This document shows positions 18,190-27,040 of a stretch of DNA of 27,711 nt, in pieces. Source of the stretch: Chara braunii (Eukaryota > Streptophyta > Charophyceae > Charales > Characeae). The translations under genes were made by a program, and so were the position numbers. The notes under the pieces are model-generated. The model made no database searches, was not told the origin of the DNA, and saw only the letters and a program-made list of their open reading frames with translations. How positions within the stretch are numbered: position 1 is the stretch's first letter; each line of letters opens with the position of its first letter. The DNA lies in assembly GCA_003427395.1 (NCBI GenBank), contig BFEA01000561.1, positions 803,911 through 831,621 of the forward strand, written 5' to 3'.

Positions 18190-19440
18190 AACGACATTGA
18201 ACAAACAACGCGACGCCGACAACACTAGTCCCTTAGTTGTCATCTCATAACTCTCTGATGCGGAAATCGGATAGGCGTCGCGTGCGAAACTTACTAGTAT
18301 AAAACCGCGCGGGTGCGGGACTAACTCAAATCGACTCACAATGCAAGCATACGCAAGCAGTCGCAGTGATGGCGTACTATATAGTACCTATACTCATGCG
18401 GTCCTCGTTAATCTCGAGGGTCGCATTCGACACTCAAGTGTCGGCTGACACGCGCCGTGAGGGAATGATCTCTCGACGTTGGACAACCGTCAAGTGAGGT
18501 TGAGAACCACCTCTCTTCTGCACCCTGCGGAGAGTGAGTGGTACACAGGTTCATATCTGTGGTGGCAATCGTCTCTTATTGTCCTGGATATCCGCTCTAT
18601 CATCCAAGGCGTGGAGGGATGTCAAGGGGTTTGACTTTGATGGTTCTCATGGACTCCAACGTCCAACTATTAAAATTAATAAGCCAAATCAATCAGTAAA
18701 TAAATAAACACGCAACACCCATATATCAAAACAGAGCTCGAGATAAAATACAAGAAGGGGGGAACATAAACCCATCAGGTATGCAGATCGTGCGTCACAT
18801 GGTTGTTTGTCATTCTCACTGCCTCCAAAGTATGACCTATATACCAAGCTCCAAAATACTAACCTGCATAAAACACAGGCACACACAATAGCCACATTGC
18901 CATACACCAATGTGGTCTACTTTACTGTTCCCTATAACTCACACCACGCCTCACACACTCAAGCCCCAGTCATAGTTCAACTTTCCATAAATCTCATAAG
19001 TTCTTTATAATGGCCTTTTAAAAGAAGTCCGGTTAAGACCCTCAAAGAAACATATCAAATCACAGGGCTAAGGCAATCAAGTTGAGGTACAGGTGTAAGC
19101 AAAGTTGTGTCGTGAGCCGACAAGTCGACGATCAACCAATCGGCCTGTTATGAGTGATAACAGAAAATGATCCTCGTAGTAGCGGAAGTTAGTCCAAACC
19201 CTGGATCGAATGTCCAAAGAAGACCTGTATCATAAGACAGATCAATGCCCAAGCTAAATCGTCAATGTATGGAGATCAAATCTCCATGGCACGTTCTTAC
19301 TCAAGACTCTCCAGATAACCAAGCCTAGGTCTACCTCTAAGTCGGTGCTCGAAGAAAGGTAGACCCATGGTAGAATCTCCCAAATACAGAGTGGATCGTC
19401 TGAGTCGCCACCTGTCAAAATATAATTTATCTCCTATAAT
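18190..19440. other. AT-richer noncoding region without a gene
   Basis: Composition changes from GC-rich to AT-rich around 18200-18700. No open frame of credible composition is found on either strand. A short hairpin, ATGGAGAT-CAA-ATCTCCAT, lies at 19269-19287. The phrases GTCGGTGCTCGAAGAAAGGTAGACCC and similar look like retrotransposon untranslated sequence, but I cannot assign a family. Confidence 0.5.
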
Positions 19441-20085
19441 CTTAGAAAATTTCGGTAGCCCTTCCCGTAGGAAAGTGTCTTCTCAGAATTTATATCAGCC
19501 TAAATATGAAAACAAAAATAATATGTAACCTTCAAAAGTCAATTTTTTGTCTAAATTCCTGAATTAGCAAAAATTTGGGCAGCACTCCCTTTAGAAAATG
19601 AGTCTTCTCATATTTTTACCAAGCCATATATAAAAATTAGACAAGAACTTTTGAAAAGTCAAATTTTTAACTAACTCCTTGGATTTGCAAAAATTTTGGC
19701 AGCGCTTCCCCTAGAGAAAGTAGCTTACCAAAATTTATACAAAGCCAAGTTCAGAATCTAAAATGATTTTGACTTCTCAAGGTCCAATTTTATATAACTC
19801 CCTGAATTAGCAAAAATTTAGACAGCACTCCTTTTAGAAAATGAGACTTTCCAGATTTTTACTAAGTCATATATAAAAATCAGGCAAACTGAACTTTGAA
19901 AAGACACAATCAGACTAACTCCTTGGTTTTGTAGAAATTTCGGCAGCGCTTCTCGTAGAGAAAGTGGCTTACCAAGATTTATACAAGACCAAGTATAATA
20001 AAAGATCCTAGAAAATGCAGAAATCGATCTAAGTAAAAATAAACTTAGCTTTGAAAATGCAAGAATTTAAACTAACTCCTATGGC
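19441..20085 (+). repeat. Five diverged ~120-bp tandem repeats, alternating types
   Basis: Units start near 19441, 19565, 19683, 19806 and 19927. Each begins with a variant of GCAAAAATTTxGGCAGCxCT and TxCCxxTAGAxAAAxxxxCTT, and each ends in TAACTCCTTGG or TAACTCCCTGA. Units 2 and 4 share CACTCC-TTTAGAAAATGAG and CATATATAAAAAT. Units 3 and 5 share GCGCTTC-C-TAGAGAAAGT-GCTTACCAA. This indicates a dimeric, higher-order unit of about 242 bp. The array is AT-rich and noncoding. Similar minisatellites occur in untranslated parts of plant LTR retrotransposons, which is the likeliest origin, from general knowledge. Confidence 0.85.
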
Positions 20086-20277
20086 TCTAGTACATGGCGA
20101 GCAACCAAAGCAACTACCTATCAACTGAAACTCAGACTAAACAGTGATCTCACTCAGCCACATGTAGGTCAAACCACAAAGGTAAGTACTCTCACCATCC
20201 CAAAGTCAACTTATCAAACAATAGTTCATGATCTTTCAATGATTTACCCCTTTATACCCAGCTTACATAGGGCATAA

Positions 20278-20930
20278 AGCTAGACCACCCAAACTTATGG
20301 AACATGTCTAGCTCAGCCATGGAGTATACACATACACAGAGCAAAATAATTTTTTTCTTCTTTGAGCATATGACTAGGTATCCCCTAGTCGCCCTAAACT
20401 GTTTAAGTATCCCAACTTTATATAATTATCTGCACTTAATCTTTTGAGGTAGCATATAACTGAACCGATCATCTTTAGCTCAAGATTCAGTCTGCCCCTT
20501 CGTACCCCAAGTTTATTCTTAATTAGTACTCTCTTCAGTTGGTGATAAACTATAGTCAGACCACCCAAACTTATGGAACCATGTCTAACTAGCCTGTTCA
20601 TAAATAGAATAATAATAAAATATAGCCAAGTTATATCATTTTGGTTTCAGCATGTGCGTGGCATTGGACCAAAACCACCAAAACTTATGGGAATCTGTCT
20701 GGTCCTCTGCCTGGTTTATTCTCTTAAAGCCAAAGCAGAAAGAAACTGAAAAAACCCCAAAGTAAACAAGGCGACCAAGCCACCCAAACTTATGGAACAT
20801 GCTTGGTGCCTGAAACGTCAATCACAGTCAGCCCTCGCAAGTCAAAGCAACCAGACCACCCAAAAAGGAACATGTCTAGTCCTTCAGGCAATCAAGAATA
20901 AACATAGCACAGGGCCCTCCAATCTTATGG
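20278..20930 (+). repeat. Dispersed family of hairpins with a conserved CCAAACTTATGG loop
   Basis: Six related elements lie at about 20278-20313, 20553-20591, 20666-20705, 20770-20810, 20850-20880 and 20908-20940. The loop is close to CACCCAAACTTATGGAACAT in the first four. The flanking arms differ between copies yet stay complementary: AGCTAGAC with GTCTAGCT, TAGTCAGAC with GTCTAACTA (one mismatch), GGACCA with TGGTCC, ACCAAGC with GCTTGGT, and ACCAGAC with GTCTAGT (one mismatch). The sixth copy (loop CCAATCTTATGGAG) has lost most pairing. A further independent hairpin, GACTAGG with CCTAGTC, lies at 20372-20390. Confidence 0.78.
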
Positions 20931-20959
20931 AGACTCTCCCAGCCTTTGGTTGACCCAGT

Positions 20960-21700
20960 CATACATGCAATACTGCTTTTCTCCCATCCCTCCCCCAGAT
21001 GCAATCCCACAGTCTTCTTTATGTCCTGAACTCAAACTGATAGTCAAAGTAGAGGTACATGCAACATACTCAGTTAAACATAGCAATGAATACAAATAGG
21101 AGTTATACTGGGTTTATAGAAGGAAAGCAATGGTTACCTTTCAGTTCTCTACCTCCAAAACTCCTTCTGAGTTCCGGCAGAGCTCCCGCAATCGGTGGGC
21201 AGACTCCCCACAGAGTCTTGTTGCGGTCCTACGGGTTGCAATCCCGCCTGCCGCCTTCCTCTCAGAACAGGATTAGACTGAGAGTAAGAAGGGCAGAAGA
21301 TAAGGGGTTTCATACGCTCGAGATACCAGAGAGGGACAACTCAACTCGCAGGAGAGGGCCTTGAAACCTTCATGCGCCTGAGGGCCCCGCAATGATGGCC
21401 AAAGTGCCCCGCAACTTGGTCAACCGAGAGGCAGACTGTCAATTGTTGACCCTTTGGCGCTCCTCTTACTCGTAGCAATACCCCCCCCCCCCCGCCTTCC
21501 AAATGCAGAATCCGCCAACTCAACTCCCTCAGTCCTTTGATCGAGACCATGACTATAATACGCAACCTACGACTAACATCACGGTTCTTCACCCTGTTTT
21601 AGAGCGAATGGCGTATCTGAACGCCTCAGACAATAGGCAACCTACACCTTGCATCATGTCTGCAGCAGCGTCGCTCAACTCAAAGAACCTTACGCTAGCC
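20960..21700. other. Noncoding stretch with C13 run
   Basis: No supported gene. There are two pieces that look like LTR untranslated sequence (GTTCCGGCAGAGCTCCCGCAA around 21171 and TCAACCGAGAGG...AATTGTTGACCC around 21420-21455). A run of 13 C lies at 21481-21493. Short open frames are present on both strands, but nothing distinguishes them from chance. Confidence 0.4.
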
Positions 21701-21704
21701 AACC

Positions 21705-22835
21705 GGTAGGTCAGCAACTCTGTGGCTGCCCTGTTGCCGCATCGACTGGTCAGACGAGGGGCGTGTCAGCCAGTAACCACAACTGCAATCTCCACCACCC
21801 GCTTCCTCGATCCACAGATAGGCAGCGCGCTAGACATTAGGTAAGTCTTCAGTTTGCAGCTGACCCGTTGTTGCGCAGGGTAACAACATGAGCGGCACCC
21901 CACCCAGCGGACAGATCTGCAATCCCCACGGCTGGTCTGCTGCAGCTCTTGTTCGATGAGCCTGGGCACTACATCGGCCAGCACATAAGCCCCTGAGCCT
22001 ACCACTCTCTTGCCTCTTCACACACAGTTTTCGTCCTTGTTGAGTTCATCCCCAAGACACTTGCGCTATCTGCCAAAAAGTGTCGCCTCAGCCAAGTCTC
22101 TATGCGACAGTCATGTAAGAACCTGCAGCAGGTTTTTGACTGTCAACCACCGGGTATGGCATACAGTCACACTCGGATGGAAACAACAAGCACACCCTTA
22201 GCGACAAACGCCACAGTGGCCAGTTTCCATAACAACAACTCTTAGTAAACACGAACGATTCTGAGCACCCCGTCCCCGGCAGGGTGAAACTCAACAGTGC
22301 TAGCGCAGATGTATCCCCTCCTTTCCGAGCATATCAAGGACACATCAATGGGCTCTCAAGGAGGTTATTCCCAGCCACGACATAGCTGGTGTGCCGCCAG
22401 GCACATACAGTCACCCAACTACCCAACAATTGAACGTTCTGGGAATGAGCCTGTTGTTGGGGTCTTCCTCCTCCGACGGTCGATAGACAAGCGCCTGTCT
22501 GATAGGTAAGTCTCCAACTCTGCTCCCGGCCACTCCCCTTTCCCTCTAAAACTTACCGGGTGCTTAGACCAGTGTACGGTCGAGCAGGTCTAAATTACGA
22601 CAACGGATTTGCAGTCCGTACGATTGAGAAGAGGCGTCGGCCAAAAGGTAAGTCCCCAACCTTGTGGTTGGCTCACGCTACATTCATTGATACTCCCATC
22701 GATCAGAATCGGCAAAATCGAATGAATCTTCCGCTAAAACACGGATAGATGCATTGCCATATTAGAATGAATCCTGACAGCTTGTCAGAGTCGAGACTGC
22801 CCCCACTTTCCTACTTACGAGCCCTCCAGGTGAGT
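21705..22835 (+). repeat. Cluster of repeated 5' splice-site-like units
   Basis: Four strong donor consensus sites occur on the plus strand: AG|GTAAGT at 21841, 22506 and 22648, and CAG|GTGAGT at 22830. A weaker site, CCG|GTAGGT, is at 21705. The bases after the first four in order are related: GTAGGTCAGCAACTCTGTGG, GTAAGTCTTCAGTTTG, GTAAGTCTCCAACTCTGC and GTAAGTCCCCAACCTTGTGG. Two of the preceding open frames end in the TAG just before GTAAGT or GTAGGT. Either this is a multi-exon untranslated or coding region of a retrotransposon or gene, or a diverged tandem repeat that happens to contain GTAAGT. No protein family is recognised in the presumptive exons. Confidence 0.5.
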
Positions 22836-23770
22836 AATTCTCCTTCCTTCCTATGCTACTTCTCTTGGTTCTCCCTGTCTTCTCCACGTAGCATTTGTCC
22901 TTTCTCCCGAGTCCCTACTTCAGTCGATTTCATCCACTATCGGCAACGTCATGCATTTTCCCCCTTTTTTCTTTCGTTTACTCCATAGCTCCGCGCATTC
23001 CGATCTCTCTCTAACTCTTTCTACACTAACTTTCGCACTAATCTAGCTTCGGATTCGTGGTCGTAACCCTTCAAAACCCCCGAATTCACTCTTCGCTCGC
23101 CCGTTTTCATCAAGAAACGGACGAGATTCGCTATCCTCCCCGCATCTTCTTCATTCCTCTGCCATCGCTTCACTTCGGCACACTAACTTTTCTACTGACC
23201 TCCTAACTTACTAACTTAGAGCCAAAACTAACCTTACTACCGACTTCGCCCTACCTCAAAACCTCTATCTACATTCTTTTCCGGCCTAAATCTATGGAGA
23301 ATCGAACTAGCTGTTCGATTTTCCCTCCATCACACATGCCTCTTCTTCTAAATGAACCCGGTGCGACCCCTCGTCCTGATTCATTTCCCTTTCTTTCGCC
23401 TCCTTTCGTTGATGCGCCCAGCCTTCTTCACTGTCTCACTCCACAGCCTCAACGCCTGTTTGCTCCACTGCATCAGCACTCCCGTTTCCCCCTGCTTCAC
23501 CTCATCGTCCTAGCGCCCGTGGCCCGTTGCTTCATCTCATCGTCCTAGCGCTCGTCGCCCGTTTGCCTTCGTACGCCCCACTCTCTTCCTCTCACGCCAT
23601 CCTCCGTTCCTCTGCACTCTTTCGTTCTCCCCTTCTCGCAGTATGTGCCAATCTCCCAGTCGATGTCCGACTTCCTTTCTGCACAGCGGATATGCCCACA
23701 GTCCCGGGTCCCACAGCCTGGTCACACTACAGCCAGCCTCCCCTATTACTCTACGCTCCGCCCACTGCCT
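22836..23770 (+). other. Pyrimidine-rich noncoding region
   Basis: Strongly CT-rich on the plus strand, with no recognised gene. It follows the last donor-like site (22830), so it could be an intron or the leader of an LTR transcript. Open frames here are compositional. It includes a tandem duplication at 23494-23563. Confidence 0.45.
23494..23563. repeat. 35-bp tandem duplication
   Basis: GCTTCACCTCATCGTCCTAG... (23494-23528) is followed at once by GCTTCATCTCATCGTCCTAG... (23529-23563). The two units differ at about five positions, for example CGCCCGTGGCCCGTTG against CGCTCGTCGCCCGTTT. Confidence 0.88.
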
Positions 23771-24317
23771 AGAGGTATGTTGTTGGTCCCCCCACCCGAA
23801 CAGCATCAAGCAGAGACTACTCATGCTCATAGGAGGAGGGGACCGGGGGCGAGGAACTGTGGCTGGCCCCTCAAAGAAGCTTGGTTTTGATGCCACCGGC
23901 TGACCCCTAGCCGGTACCGCCCACCTGCTGCAGCAGGTATCGCACCTGCTGGTGGGTGCAGCTCCTGCATGTTTCCTCGTTGGAGGCTTGAGCATGGATG
24001 TGGCTGCTATGGGGTCCCCATAATCCGCAGCTTATCACCGTACCGCTACGGCCTCTCCACAACGCCCCGTGCTGCTTTGCCCCTCTGCGCCCGGGCACAG
24101 GTCACCATCTTTCGTGCCCCAACGGGCACGCACATGCTCAAACCTCTCACAGCAAATCGTGGGTGGCGGGCCGTGAACCCCCAGTTGTCCCGTCCCTGTC
24201 AAACAATGCCTTCCGCTTGGATTGGACAAGCCATAAGGGTCCGCGCCTCGGACCGAGTGACTCGGGCAAGACCCCGGCTCCCCTTGCAATGTTAATACCA
24301 AATAAAAATAAAAAGTA
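23771..24317 (+). mobile_element. Possible short retroposon ending in an A-rich tail
   Basis: The stretch ends in GACCCCGGCTCCCCTTGCAA, then TGTTAATACCAAATAAAAAT and AAAAAG. A GC-rich body ending in such an A-rich tail looks like a LINE or SINE 3' end on the plus strand. The body has a 14-bp palindrome, CCTGCTGCAGCAGG, near 23926-23939. It has no protein motif. The 5' boundary is unknown, and no target duplication was found. Confidence 0.3.
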
Positions 24318-24359
24318 GTGTTATTTCACTTGCGTCGTAAACCTCCGGTTGTCCCAATC

Positions 24360-24440
24360 GCCCGACTGCAGCGGGACTTCGAACTTGGCCCTGTACTTCG
24401 ACAGTCCACCGGTGTACCAACCGAACTAAAACCCATCATC
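24360..24440 (-). mobile_element. tRNA-like sequence, pseudo-tRNA or SINE head
   Basis: On the minus strand, TAGTTCGGTTGG (24428-24417) resembles the polymerase III A box, and GTTCGAAGTCC (24384-24374) resembles the B box. They are 32 bases apart, as in a tRNA. GTACACCGG after the A box and GGACTGT before the anticodon region recall tRNA-Tyr, but the acceptor stem and a proper anticodon loop cannot be formed, so it is not a functional tRNA. Downstream on the minus strand a T-rich run (CTTTTTATTTTTATTT at 24315-24300) could be a terminator or a SINE tail. Confidence 0.45.
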
Positions 24441-24900
24441 TCCGCCGCCGGTCTCAGAACCTATACCAATCAAAGGTTAAAAATTTAAACAAGCAATAAA
24501 ATAAACATTTCAAAAATAAAAATCGAGAAAGCGTGGTGATAGACAAAGGAGGGTCTTGCCGCCGGACTGAGACATTGCGCCCCCTTTGACTCCGGACGTC
24601 CTCGCTTTGCCGCCACCACACCGCGCACACCCAGGTTGCGCTTGGTTGCGCCTCGCCGTCAATACCCCGCGCACACCGCTCGCCCAGACGAGGACCTAAG
24701 CTTTCCCTTGCGCGCGCGGCATCAAACGGGCGAGGCTGCTCTGGCGTGACTTGCAGACACCACGCCAAATACCCTTGTAAGGGTATTTGGTACGACATCG
24801 CCCCCAGCGACGAAGCCAGCGAAGATGGTAACTCCATTTTCCACGACGTAAAAGCCAAACGCGCCTCGCGCCTGCCATCTTGCACAACTGCCCCTATATC
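24441..24900. other. Unassigned sequence with a 26-bp near-perfect palindrome
   Basis: No gene is supported. CCAAATACCCTT (24765-24776) and AAGGGTATTTGG (24779-24790) are exact reverse complements separated by GT. A minus-strand frame at 24454-24885 crosses the palindrome and has a composition consistent with chance. The insertion breakpoint next to the LTR end at about 24901 is expected here. Confidence 0.55.
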
Positions 24901-25042
24901 TTGCCACAGGAGATCTCAGTTCTGACCTAGGACTCCACCCCCACTTTCCTAAAATCCTTGGCATACCCCCTTTTTCGCACTTTCGGGGCCCCATCCCACT
25001 CCGATCAGGAAGTCGCTCTGGGCGTGAGGTTAGGGCGTCACA
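24901..25042 (+). mobile_element. 3' end of an LTR (probably LTR A)
   Basis: TTGCCACAGGAGATCTCAGTTCTGACCT and the following bases match LTR B at about 27617-27711 almost exactly, up to the window end. The last part matches the 3' end of LTR1. It ends GGGCGTCACA at 25042, the inverted complement of the LTR start TGTGACG. Orientation fits LTR A, whose 5' part ends near 17550. A separate copy of the family is the alternative. Confidence 0.75.
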
Positions 25043-25290
25043 GATTTGGCAGGATCCTAACAGAATATTCTCTGAACTGGATGCCACCGACAACATCACG
25101 TGGAAACCATGGAGCCTGATGGAGGAACACGGAATCCATATGGCAAAGGAGACCCTTCTCCGAATTCCAAGTCCCTTACCTTCAACCCAACTTTGTCCTC
25201 CTCTCGTCTCCTCAAACACAACATGTCTGCCCCCCCCCCTTCCCTTTCCCGCCCGCCTTCCCTTCCTTTCCCTTAACCCCGCCCCCCCCC
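25043..25290 (+). pseudogene. Possible 5' end of internal region, gag-like frame crossing the LTR end
   Basis: A reading frame open from 24909 at the latest runs through the LTR terminus at 25042 without a stop and closes at the TGA at 25292-25294, inside the start of LTR B. In the internal part it reads IWQDPNRIFSELDATDNITW, then KPWSLMEEHGIHMAKETLLR, then IPSPLPSTQLCPP and a CT-rich tail. The composition looks like a genuine protein start, probably gag. TTGGCAGGATCC at 25046-25057 stands where a tRNA primer-binding site is expected (TGG shortly after the LTR), but I could not assign a tRNA. The region is only about 250 bp before the next LTR, so most of the internal region is lost or LTR B is inserted into it. 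Confidence 0.5.
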
Positions 25291-25830
25291 TGTGACGAAC
25301 CACTTTCTGTAGCGCGCGACTTTCTGCGCAGTTGCAATGAGGGGTCCTAAGCTGGGAAGCTTGGGCCAATTACAGGAGATTGGGATGAATGGGAAATTGC
25401 ATCAGTACCCTCACTTCTTCGTCTTTTGCTTCGATTATTTTCGGTTGGCCGAGTTTGGAGCTGGATGTGTCCCGGGACGGGTGATTGATTGTTCGGATGG
25501 CTAGCGCGCCGCCGAGCGCGCGAATAATAAATGTTGACATCGTTTCTTTTGTTCGGTTTTGGAATTTAGGCGCGGACATCGCGCGAGAATTTGCTTCGTT
25601 CTTTTTGAATTTTCTTTTTGAATTCTTCTTCGAATTTTGTCGAGCCCCGATGACTCTCGGAATTTCGGACTTTCTTTCCAGAACTTGTGCTTTTTGCTTT
25701 TCCGCATTCTATATGAATTCATGAATTTTGTAATTAGGACTTTCTTTTGCCGCTCAACGCCTTTTGCTTACGCACTTCTTCATGCGGCTGCAACGAAATT
25801 CTGATTAGTCGGCGCCTTTAATCGGATGCG

Positions 25831-25864
25831 TAACTGTAATTTTGGGTTGGCGCCATTGTAACTG
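25831..25864 (+). promoter_or_regulatory. Paired TAACTG sites in LTR B
   Basis: TAACTG at 25831-25836 and again at 25859-25864 are 28 bases apart, identical in spacing to LTR A. Both fit the MYB core on the complementary strand. They lie about 220-245 bases before the TATA box. Confidence 0.6.
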
Positions 25865-25945
25865 TATCTTTCTTCTTGTGCTTCGTCTTTCCCGTCCTCC
25901 CTCTCTTTCTTTCGCTGCGTCTTTGTAGCCACGGTCTGCATGGTC

Positions 25946-26000
25946 GGATCGATGCGTGGAGAGTGGCTATGTCCCCCACTCTGCGGCCCAGTCATGTAGA
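25946..26000 (+). promoter_or_regulatory. Conserved promoter-proximal block of the LTR
   Basis: GGATCGATGCGTGGAGAGTGGC followed by TATGTCCCCCACTCTGCGGC is conserved in LTR A at 16061-16105 with a few substitutions, in DNA that is otherwise much diverged. It sits about 110-130 bp before the TATA box in both copies. It is probably an enhancer or promoter element of the LTR. Confidence 0.55.
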
Positions 26001-26075
26001 ACGCAGACGCTCCCTCTCTACTAATCTTCTTTCTAAATCCTTGTAATTCTGTGTTCTTTGCGCATGCATGCACGC

Positions 26076-26180
26076 TATAAATTCAGGATGCGCGATTAGT
26101 TAGCTCTCTTAACCAGCTGTTGGAAGCTCGGGGTTGCGCGATCAGAGAGGGTCGGCACACGAGCGAAGTAAGAGGTGAGT
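26076..26180 (+). promoter_or_regulatory. TATA box and consensus 5' splice site of LTR B
   Basis: TATAAAT at 26076-26082 is followed by GAG|GTGAGT with the donor G at 26175, 99 bp later. A plant intron starting here would remove most of the 866 bases before the ORF ATG if an acceptor lies in the pyrimidine-rich sequence upstream of 27041. I could not choose a unique acceptor. Confidence 0.68.
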
Positions 26181-27040
26181 AGAGCAAGAGTCGGGCGACC
26201 CGACGAGCTGGTGCCAAACGTGCGGGGTTGACGCGGGCCATGACGGACTGTGGGCGTGGGCGAACCTGACGGGTGCGGGAGGACTAAGCGGGGTGACGGC
26301 TTCGTGGGTTGGTGCGCGACCACGGATTGTCCGCATCGGAGAGAGAGAGAGAGGAAGAGGGAGCTGAGGTTGATGGACGTGGATTTGCTGTTTCTTTTAT
26401 CTTTTCTCGCTCCTATCTCGTGTATATAAATTTTGATTTCGGCTTCGGGCGATCTGCCGTTTTTTGTTTTTCGGAATCTGGACTTGGGTTTTGCTCACAC
26501 TTATCTTCGAGATTTCCATCTCAGATGCATTGTGTGTATGTTGTTGAATGAATGAATGTATGGATGCCATGTTTCATTTCCTATCTTTCTATCGGATCCT
26601 TGCCTTTGCCTTTGCTCATTGCACTTGACGCACTCGTGAGTAGGATAGGAATTTTGCGCGACCGGTAATCCTGTTCTCGTTTTGGTTATCTTTTGATGAG
26701 GCTGTGTGGTTGTTGCAAATTGCATGATAAAAAACACGGAGTGATTAGGCAATCGAATGTCGGGCCCAGCGAACGCCGCGCGAGGACGCACGTAAACGCG
26801 ACATGATCCGCGCATTTACACGTGCCCCCGTGCGTCGATTCGTCAAACTTCAAAAAAGTCCATCGGCTACAGAAGAACTGTCTGATTGGAAACGGACATC
26901 CGGGGTCTGCCACGGAGAAATCATCCCGTGCGAACACGCGTAAGCACGACTCGATCCGTGCAGCCTGCACGTGCTCACACGCGGTGATCCTGACCAGCTC
27001 AAACCCGCCCTTAGGCATCTCATAGCTCTGCGATGATACA

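Noticed and set aside
22561-22640. Possible tRNA: ACGGA-TTTGCAG-TCCGT looks like an anticodon arm, with loop suggesting Ala(TGC) on plus or Cys(GCA) on minus.
   Set aside because: No D-arm, T-arm or acceptor stem at the right distance on either strand; a 5-bp stem with 7-nt loop alone is not enough.
24722-25369. Minus-strand 215-codon open frame.
   Set aside because: Antisense to the LTR end and the start of LTR B; composition and lack of motifs indicate a shadow.
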